Numbered from the stretch's first letter, positions 33,418 to 42,821 are shown. The stretch: DNA of 64,000 nucleotides from Streptomyces sp. A2-16 (GCF_018128905.1 NZ_CP063808.1:9701519-9765518); one strand, 5' to 3'. Program-made: numbers and translations. The notes: generated by a model not told the origin, from the sequence alone.

Positions 33418-34017
33418 CTAGAAGGGGGGCTCGTCCGAGTAGCCGCCACCGCCGCTGCCGCCGGAGTTTCCACCCCAGCCGCCGCCACCGCCGCCCTGGC
33501 TGCCACCGGCGGGAGCGCCGGTGGCCCACGGGTCGTCGGCGGGAGCGCCGCCGCCCTGCTGGCCGCCTCCGGAGTTTCCACCCCAGCCGCCGCCACCCTG
33601 GCCGCCACCGCCACCGCCGCTGTAACCGCCCTGGCCACCACGACCGGCACCGCCGGCCGTCTTGGTGACCTTGGCCGTGGCACTGCGCAGACTGGCGCCC
33701 ACTTCCTCGACGTCCAGCTCGTAGACCGTGCGCTTGACGCCCTCACGGTCCTCGTAGGACCGCTGCTTCAGCCGGCCCTGCACGATGACGCGCATGCCTC
33801 GCTGGAGCGACTCGGCGACGTTCTCCGCCGCCTGACGCCAGACCGAGCAGGTCAGGAACAGGCTCTCGCCGTCCTTCCACTCGTTCGTCTGACGGTCGAA
33901 GGTGCGGGGGGTGGACGCGACACGGAACTTCGCGACCGCCGCACCGGAAGGGGTGAAGCGCAGCTCGGGGTCATCGACAAGATTGCCGACGACCGTGATG
34001 ACGGTCTCGCCTGCCAT
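33418..34017 (-). CDS. ssb: Single-stranded DNA-binding protein
   Basis: This 199-residue protein has an N-terminal OB fold (MAGETVITVVGNLVDDPELR, FDRQTNEWKDGESLFLTCSV). A long Gly/Gln/Pro-rich linker (about 110-190) follows, encoded by a repetitive GGC-rich stretch, and the protein ends in the acidic tip DEPPF that recruits partner proteins. It coats ssDNA at replication forks and in repair. It lies between rpsF and rpsR, the standard actinobacterial and Gram-positive arrangement. This is the essential SsbA-type paralogue, judging by the operon and the acidic tip. Confidence 0.97.
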   Translation of the reverse strand: MAGETVITVVGNLVDDPELRFTPSGAAVAKFRVASTPRTFDRQTNEWKDGESLFLTCSVWRQAAENVAESLQRGMRVIVQGRLKQRSYEDREGVKRTVYELDVEEVGASLRSATAKVTKTAGGAGRGGQGGYSGGGGGGQGGGGWGGNSGGGQQGGGAPADDPWATGAPAGGSQGGGGGGWGGNSGGSGGGGYSDEPPF

Positions 34018-34094
34018 GGGGAACCTCTCGGCGGGTTTGCTCTGGCTGCTTGGTTGCTGCTACTCGAATCCCGGGATCAACTGAGCTGGAGAGC

Positions 34095-34385
34095 TCAGTG
34101 GGTCTCGGGGCGGAGGACCTTGGTCCGGAGGACCGACTCGTTCAGGTTCAGCTGGCGGTCGAGCTCCTTGACGACCGCAGGCTCGGCCTGCAGGTCGATG
34201 ACCGAGTAGATGCCCTCGGGCTTCTTCTTGATCTCGTACGAGAGCCGACGACGGCCCCAGGTGTCGACCTTCTCCACCTTGCCGTTGCCCTCACGGACGA
34301 CGGAGAGGAAGTTCTCGATCAGGGGGGCGACAGCGCGCTCCTCCAGATCGGGGTCGAGGATGACCATCACCTCGTAGTGACGCAT
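34095..34385 (-). CDS. rpsF: 30S ribosomal protein S6
   Basis: This 96-residue protein starts MRHYEVMVILDPDLEERAVA at ATG 34385, preceded by AAAGGAGGTGGG. The characteristic EKVDTWGRRRLSYEIKKKPE and YSVIDLQAEPAVVKELDRQL strings are present. It binds S18 on the 30S platform. It is the first gene of rpsF-ssb-rpsR-rplI. The frame extends upstream to 34598 but without homologous sequence. About 260 bases upstream separate it from the divergent small membrane protein and must hold the operon promoter, which I could not pinpoint. Confidence 0.98.
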   Translation of the reverse strand: MRHYEVMVILDPDLEERAVAPLIENFLSVVREGNGKVEKVDTWGRRRLSYEIKKKPEGIYSVIDLQAEPAVVKELDRQLNLNESVLRTKVLRPETH

Positions 34386-34648
34386 GTGGAACCCACCTCC
34401 TTTGGACTCAACGGCCACGGTCGTTCCGTGGCAGGAGGGTTGTGATGCGTACGCAACGGTATCGGCCGCCACTGACAATCGGGGCTTCCTCGCGGTAGAC
34501 CCGGTCGTGACATGGGCAGACACCGTGCAGACGGTACAGACTACCCGCACACCGGCTTCCGGTTGAAATCCGGCCCCGGGGACGGTCACTCTGTACACAT
34601 CGGGTGTGTATGGCGCTACAGTGCGCCGTCTTCCGCAGGAGGTGCCCT

Positions 34649-34963
34649 ATGGCACAGGCAATGCGACCCAACACCGCCGGAGGCCTTTTCGCCACGGACG
34701 GAAAGCCCCACCCTCTCCAGGACACGCTGCTCGCGGTGACCCTGGTGCTGGGCGTCACGGCGTTCGTCTCGGCGATGTTCCACAACCTGCACCTGCTCAG
34801 CTCCTGGACCGGCCTGGTCGGCATCCTCACCGGCGCGTACGGCCAGTGGATCTCGGAGACGACCCGGGAGCGCTTCGGACTGATCCTGGGCCTGGGCGCG
34901 GCCGCGGTCGGCTTCTTCCTCGGCATGGCGCACGGCGGCCTCTTCGGCGGGGTCATCAACTGA
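34649..34963 (+). CDS. Hypothetical small membrane protein
   Basis: This 104-residue protein starts MAQAMRPNTAGGLFATDGKP. ATG 34649 follows AGGAGG at a good distance; the frame from 34604 has no ribosome site. A short soluble N-terminus is followed by three hydrophobic segments: DTLLAVTLVLGVTAFVSAMF, SSWTGLVGILTGAYGQW, and LILGLGAAAVGFFLGMAHGG. I do not recognise a family, though similar small proteins occur at this place in other streptomycetes. It is divergent from rpsF and upstream of femX, with a gap of 180 bases, so co-transcription with femX is possible but unproven. Confidence 0.78.
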   Translation: MAQAMRPNTAGGLFATDGKPHPLQDTLLAVTLVLGVTAFVSAMFHNLHLLSSWTGLVGILTGAYGQWISETTRERFGLILGLGAAAVGFFLGMAHGGLFGGVIN

Positions 34964-35143
34964 CGCCACGGGCACCGTCCCCACCCACACCACCCAAAGC
35001 ACCACGGAACGCCTCGGCGGCCCTCGAGCCGGGGCGCAGGTTCCGTGCGCCCAGTCGGGGCGCTCCCAAGGCGCAGTAGGCTTCGGCGCGAGAGCCGGAG
35101 CCCCTGTACCCATGGGGACACACCAGCCCGAGGAGCGCCCCGA

Positions 35144-36265
35144 ATGAGCCTGACCCTGAGGACGATCAGCCGCGAGCAGCATCTGGCATACATCCAGAGC
35201 CTGCCCTCGGCGAGCCACATGCAGGTTCCTGCCTGGGCAGACGTCAAGGCGGAATGGCGCTCCGAGAGCCTCGGCTGGTTCGACGAGAAGACCGGTGAGC
35301 TCGTCGGTGCGGGTCTCGTCCTCTACCGCCAGCTGCCCAAGATCAAGCGCTACCTCGCCTATCTGCCCGAGGGCCCGGTCATCAACTGGTTCGCGCCGAA
35401 TCTGACCGAGTGGCTGGAACCGATGCTCGCCCACCTCAAGCACCAGGGCGCCTTCTCCGTGAAGATGGGCCCGCCGGTGATCATCCGGCGCTGGGAGGCC
35501 ACCTCCATCAAGGCCGGCATCCAGAACCCGGACGTGAAGCGCCTGCGCGACATCGAGGCCGACTTCATCGAACCGCGCGCCTTCGAGGTCGCCGACAAGC
35601 TGCGCCGCATGGGCTGGCAGCAGGGCGAGGACGGGGGAGCCGGCTTCGGCGACGTGCAGCCCCGCTACGTCTACCAGGTGCCGCTCGCGAACCGGTCCCT
35701 GGAGGAGGTCCACAAGAACTTCAACCAGCTGTGGCGCCGCAACATCAAGAAGGCCGAGAAGGCCGGCGTCGAGGTCGTGCAGGGCGGTTACCAGGATCTC
35801 GAGGAATGGCAGCGGCTGTACGAGATCACGGCGGTGCGCGACCACTTCCGGCCCCGCCCGCTGTCGTACTTCCAGCGCATGTGGACGGCCCTCAACTCCG
35901 AGGACCCCAACCGGATGCGGCTGTACTTCGCCCGTCACGAGGGCGTGAACCTGTCGGCGGCGACCATGCTGATCGTCGGCGGGCACGTCTGGTACTCCTA
36001 CGGCGCCTCCGACAACATCGGCCGTGAGGTCCGGCCCTCGAACGCGATGCAGTGGCGGATGCTGCGCGACGCCTACGCGCTCGGCGCGACCGTCTACGAC
36101 CTGCGGGGCATCTCCGACTCGCTGGACGAGACCGACCACCTCTTCGGCCTGATCCAGTTCAAGGTGGGCACGGGCGGCCAGGCCGCCGAGTACCTCGGCG
36201 AGTGGGACTTCCCGCTCAACAAGCTGCTCCACAAGGCTCTCGACATCTACATGTCGCGCCGCTGA
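35144..36265 (+). CDS. femX: FemX-type peptidoglycan interpeptide glycyltransferase
   Basis: This 373-residue FemABX-family enzyme is a tandem GNAT-like fold using glycyl-tRNA to add the first glycine to the L-diaminopimelate side chain of lipid II. Family strings are visible: SASHMQVPAWADVKAEWRSE, VKMGPPVIIRRWE, LWRRNIKKAEKAGVEV, and YDLRGISDSLDETDHLFGLI near the end with the GG-rich IQFKVGTGG. ATG 35144 follows GAGGAG. In S. coelicolor the femX gene at this chromosomal place is essential in wild type, which matches the cell-wall neighbourhood (alanine-racemase-like protein, GT87, PBP). Confidence 0.9.
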   Translation: MSLTLRTISREQHLAYIQSLPSASHMQVPAWADVKAEWRSESLGWFDEKTGELVGAGLVLYRQLPKIKRYLAYLPEGPVINWFAPNLTEWLEPMLAHLKHQGAFSVKMGPPVIIRRWEATSIKAGIQNPDVKRLRDIEADFIEPRAFEVADKLRRMGWQQGEDGGAGFGDVQPRYVYQVPLANRSLEEVHKNFNQLWRRNIKKAEKAGVEVVQGGYQDLEEWQRLYEITAVRDHFRPRPLSYFQRMWTALNSEDPNRMRLYFARHEGVNLSAATMLIVGGHVWYSYGASDNIGREVRPSNAMQWRMLRDAYALGATVYDLRGISDSLDETDHLFGLIQFKVGTGGQAAEYLGEWDFPLNKLLHKALDIYMSRR

Positions 36266-36339
36266 CGTCGCGATCTTCGCTTCAATAGCTCGCATACCTC
36301 TGATACACCGCAGCCACTAGAAAGGTTCCGGGTCCGGCC

Positions 36340-37371
36340 ATGGCGCTCACGCTCTACGTCGACACCGCGCGCTGGCGGGCGCACCACAAGCACGTGCAGG
36401 AGCAGTTCCCGGGGCTCGTCCCGGTCTGCAAGGGCAACGGCTACGGCTTCGGGCACGAGCGGCTGGCGGAGGAGGCCACCCGACTGGGTTCGGACGTCCT
36501 CGCCGTCGGCACCACCTACGAGGCCGCGCGCATCAAGGACTGGTTCGGCGGTGACCTGCTGGTGCTGACGCCGTACCGACGGGGCGAGGAGCCCGTGCCG
36601 CTGCCCGACCGGGTGATCCGCTCGGTGTCGTCGATCGACGGGGTCTACGGCCTGGTGGGCGCCCGCGTGGTCATCGAGGTGATGTCCTCGATGAAGCGGC
36701 ACGGCATCAGCGAGCAGGACCTGCCGCAGCTGCACGCAGCCATAGAGAACGTCCGCCTCGAGGGCTTCGCGATCCACCTGCCGCTCGACCGTACCGACGG
36801 CTCGGACGCCGTCGAGGAGGTCATCGGCTGGATGGACCGGCTGCGCGCGGCCCGGCTGCCGCTGCACACCATGTTTGTCAGCCACCTCAAGGCCGAGGAC
36901 CTGGCCCGGCTGCAGCAGCAGTTCCCGCAGACCCGCTTCCGCGCCCGCATCGGCACCCGGCTGTGGCTGGGGGACCACGAGGCCACGGAGTACCGCGGCG
37001 CGGTCCTGGACGTCACCCGCGTCTCCAAGGGGGACCGCTTCGGCTACCGCCAGCAGAAGGCGGCCTCCGACGGCTTCCTGGTCGTCGTGGCGGGCGGTAC
37101 GTCGCACGGTGTGGGCCTGGAGGCCCCGAAGGCCCTGCACGGCGTCATGCCGCGCGCCAAGGGCGTCGCACGCGCCGGCCTCGCCACGGTCAACCGGAAC
37201 CTTTCTCCGTTCGTCTGGGGCGGCAAGCAGCGCTGGTTCGCCGAACCGCCGCACATGCAGGTCTCCATCCTCTTCGTGCCCTCGGACGCCCCCGAGCCGA
37301 AGGTCGGCGAGGAGCTGGTGGCCCATCTGCGGCACACCACCACGCAGTTCGACCGGATCGTCGACCGCTGA
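36340..37371 (+). CDS. Alanine racemase-like fold-type III PLP protein
   Basis: This 343-residue protein starts MALTLYVDTARWRAHHKHVQ. The PLP-binding lysine is in VCKGNGYGFGHERLAEEA, matching the alanine racemase motif (KxNAYGHG) with changes, and the barrel continues to FRARIGTRLWLGD. The second domain is short and reads GDRFGYRQQKAASDGF and VGLEAPKALHGVMPRAKG, unlike the canonical racemase half that supplies the catalytic tyrosine. It may therefore be a divergent racemase or another PLP enzyme. It follows femX by 74 bases on the same strand, which suggests a cell-wall precursor role. A genuine Alr should be sought elsewhere in the genome. Confidence 0.8.
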   Translation: MALTLYVDTARWRAHHKHVQEQFPGLVPVCKGNGYGFGHERLAEEATRLGSDVLAVGTTYEAARIKDWFGGDLLVLTPYRRGEEPVPLPDRVIRSVSSIDGVYGLVGARVVIEVMSSMKRHGISEQDLPQLHAAIENVRLEGFAIHLPLDRTDGSDAVEEVIGWMDRLRAARLPLHTMFVSHLKAEDLARLQQQFPQTRFRARIGTRLWLGDHEATEYRGAVLDVTRVSKGDRFGYRQQKAASDGFLVVVAGGTSHGVGLEAPKALHGVMPRAKGVARAGLATVNRNLSPFVWGGKQRWFAEPPHMQVSILFVPSDAPEPKVGEELVAHLRHTTTQFDRIVDR

Positions 37372-37391
37372 GACGTCGTAGAGACAGCAAG

Positions 37392-37422
37392 AAGGCCGTA
37401 CGGGACTGCCCTGTACGGCCTT
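37392..37422. terminator. Bidirectional terminator, racemase-like / GT87
   Basis: AAGGCCGTAC (37392-37401) pairs with GTACGGCCTT (37413-37422), followed by TTTCG on the plus strand. It lies between convergent genes. Confidence 0.85.
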
Positions 37423-37449
37423 TCGCGTGTGACACCCAGGCGTGTTCGC

Positions 37450-38952
37450 TCAGAGCGAACGGTCGGTGGTCCCCTGTTCGCCGCCCCACTCCACCTGTGG
37501 CCCGTCAAAGTGGGCCGCGTGCCGCGGTGGATGGGCGGCGGCGCCCAGCACGAAGACGTCCTCGGCTCCATCGAGCACACCGCCGGAGGGATCGTCGTCG
37601 CCGGCTCGGCGCACCACGTCCCGTTCCGGCATGAGGATGTCGCGCAGGACCATCGCGCACAGGTAGGCCGTGCCCAGCAGATGCACTCCGATGGCCCAGT
37701 GGTAGCCGTCGGTCGGCAGGCCCTTGTGGGCGTTTCCACTGGTCGTGTAGGCGAGGTACAGCCAGATCCCCAGGAAGTAGGCCACCTCGCACGCCTGCCA
37801 GATGAGGAAGTCCCGCCACTTCGGCCGGGCCAGCACGGCCAGCGGCACCAGCCACAGGACGTACTGCGGTGAGTAGACCTTGTTGGTGAGGATGAACGCG
37901 GCGACGATCAGGAACGCCAGCTGGGCGAAACGCGGCCGCCGCGGGGCGCTCAGGGTGAGCACCGCGATGCCGGCGCAGGACAGCAGCATCAGCAGCGTGG
38001 CGAGCGTGTTGACGGTCTCGGTGCTCAGCGGGTCGGTCGAGTTCTGGGCCATGATCAGCCAGAAGGAGCCGAAGTCCACGCCCCGCTCCTGGCTGAAGGT
38101 GTAGAACTTCGACCAGCCGTCGAAGGCGAAGAACATCACCGGCAGGTTCACGACGAGCCAGGAGACGACCGCGCCGCCCAGCGCCTTGCCGAAGTCCCGC
38201 CACTTGCCTGCCCGCCAGCACAGCACGAACAGCGGTCCGAGCAGGAAGATCGGGTAGAGCTTGGCGGCCGTGGCGAGCCCCAGGAGGACACCGAAGGCGA
38301 GCGAGCGTCCCCGCGCCCACATCAGCATCGCGGAGGCCGTCAGAGCGACCGCCAGCAGGTCCCAGTTGATGGTGGCGGTCAACGCGAAGGCGGGCGCCAG
38401 GGCGACCAGCAGCCCGTCCCAGGGCCGGCGGGCCTGCGTACGGCTGACGCAGACGACGATGATGGCCGCGCACACCATCAGCATCCCGGCGTTGACCATC
38501 CAGTACCACTGCTCCTGGTGCTGGATGCTGCCGCTGCCGGGCGTGAGCCAGGCGGCGACCTCCATGAACACACCGGTCAGCACCGGGTATTCGAGGTACT
38601 GCATGTCACCGGGGAGCTTGTCGAAGTACGGGACAAGTCCATCGGCGAAGCCGCGCCCCTGATACAGGTGCGGGATGTCCGAGTAGCACGCGTGGGTGTA
38701 CTGGGTGCTGGCACCGAAGAACCAGCCGCCGTTGTAGCAAGGCGCCTTCTGGACCAGGCCGAGCGCGAACATCCCGATGGCCACGAGCGCGATGACCCGG
38801 ACGGGAGTCCACCAGGAAGCCCCCAGCAGGGCGCGTCGCCCGAGAGGGCCGCCGATGAACTCGCTGCCGCTCCGGGAGACCTCGTCGTCCTTGGTCGGAC
38901 GCACTGGGTCCGAGTCGTGCACGCTCGTTGGCGTCGATTCAGCACTGGGCAT
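37450..38952 (-). CDS. GT87-type polyprenol-sugar-dependent glycosyltransferase
   Basis: This membrane protein of about 500 residues has around ten helices. It contains DIPHLYQGRGFADGLVPYFD and LEYPVLTGVFMEVAAWLT in the first large outer loop, and LGLATAAKLYPIFLLGPLFV and TNKVYSPQYVLWLVPLAVLA later. These strings are typical of the actinobacterial GT87 (DUF2029-type) mannosyl/arabinosyl transferases that use polyprenyl-phosphate sugars outside the membrane. The start is ATG 38952 (MPSAESTPTSVHDS) after AGG; the upstream frame reads through parS and is rejected. Its neighbour the PBP suggests an envelope glycan role, but the product is unknown. Confidence 0.83.
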   Translation of the reverse strand: MPSAESTPTSVHDSDPVRPTKDDEVSRSGSEFIGGPLGRRALLGASWWTPVRVIALVAIGMFALGLVQKAPCYNGGWFFGASTQYTHACYSDIPHLYQGRGFADGLVPYFDKLPGDMQYLEYPVLTGVFMEVAAWLTPGSGSIQHQEQWYWMVNAGMLMVCAAIIVVCVSRTQARRPWDGLLVALAPAFALTATINWDLLAVALTASAMLMWARGRSLAFGVLLGLATAAKLYPIFLLGPLFVLCWRAGKWRDFGKALGGAVVSWLVVNLPVMFFAFDGWSKFYTFSQERGVDFGSFWLIMAQNSTDPLSTETVNTLATLLMLLSCAGIAVLTLSAPRRPRFAQLAFLIVAAFILTNKVYSPQYVLWLVPLAVLARPKWRDFLIWQACEVAYFLGIWLYLAYTTSGNAHKGLPTDGYHWAIGVHLLGTAYLCAMVLRDILMPERDVVRRAGDDDPSGGVLDGAEDVFVLGAAAHPPRHAAHFDGPQVEWGGEQGTTDRSL

Positions 38953-39023
38953 GCGGCCCATCCTGCCGTACGAGGCTAGGAGTACGCCGAGGGCCGCCGC
39001 ACCTGGTGGGTGCGACGGCCCAT

Positions 39024-39037
39024 GTTTCACGTGAAAC
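39024..39037. other. parS site between the GT87 and PBP genes
   Basis: Perfect GTTTCACGTGAAAC (16-bp palindrome with flanks), 23 bases after the PBP stop and upstream of the GT87 gene on the minus strand. Confidence 0.95.
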
Positions 39038-39060
39038 ACCCTTCACGGGGCATTCGGCAA

Positions 39061-41745
39061 CTAACCGCCTGAGCCGCCGAAGAGGCCTCCATTGCCGTTC
39101 CCGTTGGTATTGCCACCGCTCGTGTCCGTCGATGTGGCCGTAGGTGTCGAGGTCACACCTCCGTCGGTTCCACCGTTGTTCGTTCCGCCCCCGTCGGTGC
39201 ACTGCCACTCGAACCGGCAGGTCTCACTCGCCGTGGGTGACGGCGGCGTGAGCGTCTGACTGGGTGTCGGGGTCGGGGTCGGAGTGGCCGACTCGGTCTC
39301 ACTGGGCGTCGGAGTGGGCGTGGGGCTCGGCTCCTCGTTGAGGACCTCACCGATGGGTTCAGGCGTCGGGAAGTCGATCGCCTTCTGACCCTTCAGCGCC
39401 TGTTCCATGTAGTCGTGCCAGATCTCGGACGGGAACGAGGCACCGTGGATCTTCTCCTGGCCACCGGTTCCGTACATCTCCAGGAAGGTGCGGTTCTTCT
39501 TGGTCTCGTCGTCGTCCAGCCGGAACATGGTGATCGACGTGGACAGCTGCGGGGTGTACCCGACGAACCAGGCGGACTTGTTGCCGTCGGTGGTTCCGGT
39601 CTTACCTGCCACCTCACGGCCGGTGAGCTGGGCGTTGGTACCCGTGCCGTCGTCGACCACGGTCTTGAGTACATCGGTGACGTTGTCGGCGACCTTCTTC
39701 TCGAAGGCCTGCTTGGGCTTCGCCTTGTGGGTGAAGACGTCCCCGTCCTTGCTGGTGACCCTCTCGACGGAGTACGGCTCGTTCTGCTTGCCGCTGGCCG
39801 CGAAGGTGGCGTAAGCGCCCGCCATGCGGATCGCGCTGGGGTCGGAGATACCGATGGAGAAGGACGGGAAGTTGGTGCCGGCCAGGCTGTTCTCCTTGAG
39901 ACCTGCGTCCATGGCCGACTCCTTCACCTTGTCCAGGCCGACATCCATGCCGAGCTGCACGAAGGCGGAGTTCACCGACTCCCTCATCGCCTCACGAAGA
40001 TCGATCTGGTACTTGGGCGGAGAACCGTAGGACTGCTTGCCGTCGTTCTCCTGGAGCCACTCCTTGCCCTCCTCGTTCTTCCAGATCGAACCGTCGTAGT
40101 TCTTGATCTTCAGGTCGTTCTTGCCACTGAACAGGCTCTTTGCGTTGACGACCGTGCGCTCGTCCTGCGCCTGGCTCTCGCCGAGATCCGGATCGCGCAC
40201 ACCCCACTTCATCGCCGCGGCGAGCACGAACGCCTTGAACGTCGAACCGACCTGGGCACCGGTCGAGTCGCAGTTGTTGGTGAAGTGGGTCGTCGCGTCC
40301 TCGCCGCCGTAGCAGGCCCGGATCGCCCCGGTGGCCGGCTCCACGGAAGCCCCGCCGAACTGGACGTAGGTGTCCTTGGCCGGGCGCTTCTTGGGATCGA
40401 TGTTCTCCTTGCGGACCTTCTTGACCGCCGCCTCGAGCTCCTTGACCTTGTTCTTGTCGAAGGTCGTGTAGATCGAGTAGCCGCCCTGCTGGAGCTTGTC
40501 GGCACTGATGATCTTGTTGTTGATCAGATAGGCCTTGGCGAGGTCGACCAGATAGCCGATCTGGCCCTTGAGCTGGGTGTTGGACCGGGGGTTCTGCCAC
40601 GCAGGGAGCGTGGTGTACTTCGCCCGTTCCGCCGCGCTGAGGTGGCCGTACTCGACCATCTTGTTGAGCGTGTCCTGCATCTGCCGCAGGGCCCGCCTCT
40701 GGTTGGCCTGAGCCGTGGCTTGTGTCGCGTCGATGGACGTCGCGCCCGCCGGGTCGTAGTACGTGGCGCCCTTGAGCATGGCGGCCAGGAAGGCGCACTC
40801 GCCCGGGTTCAGATCCTTGGCGTCCTTGTTGAAGTACGCGCGCGCGGCCGCCTGGATGCCGTAGGCGTTGCGGCCGTAGTAGGCGGAGTTCAGGTACCCC
40901 GCCATGATCTCGTCCTTGTTGACCGTGGCGCCCACCTTGATGGAGATGAAGATCTCCTTGAACTTGCGCGTGACGGTCTGGGACTGGTCGTCCAGGCGCG
41001 CGTTCTTGACGTACTGCTGGGTGATGGTGGAGCCACCCTGCGTGTTGCCGCCCCTGGCCATGTTGAACACGGCGCGGGCGATGCCTTTGGGGTCGATGCC
41101 GCTGTCGGTGTAGAAGGTCTTGTTCTCCTGGGAGACGACCGCGTACTGCATCGCCTTCGGGATCTGAGCGAGGTTGACGATCTGGCGGTTGGTCTCGCCA
41201 CCGGTGGAGACCATCTCGGAGTCGTCGGACCAGTAGTAGACGTTGTTCTGCGCCGTCGCGGTCTCGGCGACGTTCGGAACGCTCACGAGCGCGTAGCCCA
41301 CGCCGGCGATCGCGACCAGGCCTCCGATGAAGCCGATGAACAGCCCCGTCACCAGCTTCCAGGACGGCACCCAGCGTGCCACGCCGTACTTGCCCGCGCG
41401 GGGGTAGTCGATGAACCGCTTCTTGCCGGGATCGGACGCGCGGCCCCGCCCGGCCGGTGCCCCACGTCGGCTTCCGCGGACGGGCTCCGCCCCTCTGCGG
41501 CGACCACCGCCCGTGCTTCTCTGGGCCGCGCGACGGGCCTCGGCACGACTGCCGTACTGACGTTCCTCGCCTCCCGGACCATAGGAAGCCGACTCCTGGG
41601 AGCTCGTCCCATAGGAGTCGGCAAGAGACCCGGTGGCGCCTCGCGGAGCCGCGCGGCGGCCGGAGGACGAGCCGGACTGGCCGCGTCGGGCCGCGGCACG
41701 TCCGCCTCCCTGCGGCTGCGGCGGTTTGCGACGGTGCTCGCTCAT
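39061..41745 (-). CDS. Class A penicillin-binding protein (transglycosylase/transpeptidase)
   Basis: This 894-residue PBP has a basic, disordered N-terminal tail (about 1-128), then a membrane anchor KLVTGLFIGFIGGLVAIAGV. The GT51 glycosyltransferase domain has QENKTFYTDSGIDPKG and GGSTITQQYVKNARL. The penicillin-binding domain has SxxK as GSTFKAF (about 502), SxN as SVNSAF, and KTGTT (about 712). A long Thr/Pro/Ser/Glu-rich tail and a Gly/Asn-rich end (NTNGNGNGGLFGGSGG) follow. It polymerises and crosslinks peptidoglycan outside the membrane. ATG 41745 is preceded by AGGAG. It is divergent from PadR. Confidence 0.95.
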   Translation of the reverse strand: MSEHRRKPPQPQGGGRAAARRGQSGSSSGRRAAPRGATGSLADSYGTSSQESASYGPGGEERQYGSRAEARRAAQRSTGGGRRRGAEPVRGSRRGAPAGRGRASDPGKKRFIDYPRAGKYGVARWVPSWKLVTGLFIGFIGGLVAIAGVGYALVSVPNVAETATAQNNVYYWSDDSEMVSTGGETNRQIVNLAQIPKAMQYAVVSQENKTFYTDSGIDPKGIARAVFNMARGGNTQGGSTITQQYVKNARLDDQSQTVTRKFKEIFISIKVGATVNKDEIMAGYLNSAYYGRNAYGIQAAARAYFNKDAKDLNPGECAFLAAMLKGATYYDPAGATSIDATQATAQANQRRALRQMQDTLNKMVEYGHLSAAERAKYTTLPAWQNPRSNTQLKGQIGYLVDLAKAYLINNKIISADKLQQGGYSIYTTFDKNKVKELEAAVKKVRKENIDPKKRPAKDTYVQFGGASVEPATGAIRACYGGEDATTHFTNNCDSTGAQVGSTFKAFVLAAAMKWGVRDPDLGESQAQDERTVVNAKSLFSGKNDLKIKNYDGSIWKNEEGKEWLQENDGKQSYGSPPKYQIDLREAMRESVNSAFVQLGMDVGLDKVKESAMDAGLKENSLAGTNFPSFSIGISDPSAIRMAGAYATFAASGKQNEPYSVERVTSKDGDVFTHKAKPKQAFEKKVADNVTDVLKTVVDDGTGTNAQLTGREVAGKTGTTDGNKSAWFVGYTPQLSTSITMFRLDDDETKKNRTFLEMYGTGGQEKIHGASFPSEIWHDYMEQALKGQKAIDFPTPEPIGEVLNEEPSPTPTPTPSETESATPTPTPTPSQTLTPPSPTASETCRFEWQCTDGGGTNNGGTDGGVTSTPTATSTDTSGGNTNGNGNGGLFGGSGG

Positions 41746-42096
41746 CGAACGACTACTCCTCGGGCAGGCGCACCCGTGCGCGCCTGGAAACGGCGGCTGG
41801 TTTCCGGTCCCCCCGAAGTACGGATGTGGTCGGTTCTGCATTCATCCGTACCGCACCGGGACAGCGACACCTCCCAGGTGTCACTCGGCTCCCGGTGGTG
41901 TGCATGCCGCACAGACTACGCACCGTCAAAACCCACCGAGCCCCGAAGTTCACCCCAAATCAGGCAACTTGGTTCGCATGAATCATTGATGTGATCCCGT
42001 TCACCGTCCCCCCACTTGTCGCTTCCGGAAGGGCGTTCTATCGTCTTGATGTATCGAGTCGATACATCGGTGCGAGACAGTGACGAGGAGGCGACG
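41746..42096. other. Divergent promoter region, PBP / PadR
   Basis: This 351-base gap between divergent genes contains the PadR operator palindrome at 42048-42068 close to the padR start. The PBP promoter was not identified. Apart from these nothing was recognised. Confidence 0.4.
42048..42068. promoter_or_regulatory. Perfect 21-bp PadR operator palindrome
   Basis: GATGTATCGA, a central G, then TCGATACATC: ten-base arms are exact reverse complements. The arms match the ATGTATCGA-type core of PadR operators. It sits 28 bases before padR ATG 42097, so autoregulation is expected. Confidence 0.85.
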
Positions 42097-42777
42097 ATGA
42101 GCCGGCGTTCCGGGATCCTCGAATTCGCCGTACTCGGCCTGCTCCGTGAGTCCCCGATGCACGGCTATGAGCTGCGCAAACGCCTCAATACGTCACTGGG
42201 CGTGTTCCGCGCGTTCAGCTACGGCACGCTCTACCCCTGCCTCAAGACGCTGGTCGCCAACGGCTGGTTGATCGAAGAACCGGGGCACACGACCGAGGAC
42301 GCCCTCGCCGCACCACTCGCAGGGCGTCGCGCCAAGATCGTCTACCGGTTGACGGCGGAAGGTAAGGAGCACTTCGAGGAACTGCTCTCGCAGACGGGTC
42401 CCGACGCGTACGAGGACGAGCACTTCGCTGCTCGTTTCGCCTTTTTCGGGCAGACCTCGCGCGACGTCCGTATGCGAGTCCTCGAAGGCCGCCGCAGCCG
42501 GCTGGAGGAGCGCCTGGAGAAGATGAGTGCCTCGTTGGCACGCACCCGGGAGCGCCTCGACGACTACACGCTTGAGCTCCAGCGCCACGGGATGGAGTCC
42601 GTGGAGCGCGAAGTGCGCTGGCTGAACGAGCTCATCGAAAGCGAGCGGGCCGGCCGGGACCTCAAGGGCCCCGGCCATGGAGAAACCACTCGCGACACCA
42701 CAGAGGGAGCGCCGGGCGTCCTGCCCCGGCCCGGGGACACCCCCGGTCCGGATACGCCCGGCGACACCGCCACGTGA
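42097..42777 (+). CDS. PadR-family transcriptional regulator
   Basis: This 226-residue protein starts MSRRSGILEFAVLGLLRESP at ATG 42097 after GAGGAGG. The winged helix reads MHGYELRKRLNTSLGVFRAF and SYGTLYPCLKTLVANGWLIE. A long helical C-terminal domain follows (RMRVLEGRRSRLEERLEKMS), as in the PadR-plus-Vir_act_alpha_C type, and then a Gly/Pro-rich tail. A perfect palindrome in its own promoter is the likely operator. Inositol-1-phosphate synthase follows 44 bases downstream on the same strand, so the regulator may control ino1 and itself. The effector is unknown. Confidence 0.92.
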   Translation: MSRRSGILEFAVLGLLRESPMHGYELRKRLNTSLGVFRAFSYGTLYPCLKTLVANGWLIEEPGHTTEDALAAPLAGRRAKIVYRLTAEGKEHFEELLSQTGPDAYEDEHFAARFAFFGQTSRDVRMRVLEGRRSRLEERLEKMSASLARTRERLDDYTLELQRHGMESVEREVRWLNELIESERAGRDLKGPGHGETTRDTTEGAPGVLPRPGDTPGPDTPGDTAT

Positions 42778-42821
42778 GGTCCCTGCCAGGGCCTCACTCG
42801 TACACACAGGGAGCAACCGGA

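Noticed and set aside
39061..41994. Plus-strand frame of 859 codons opposite the PBP
   Set aside because: Antisense shadow of the penicillin-binding protein, without motifs.
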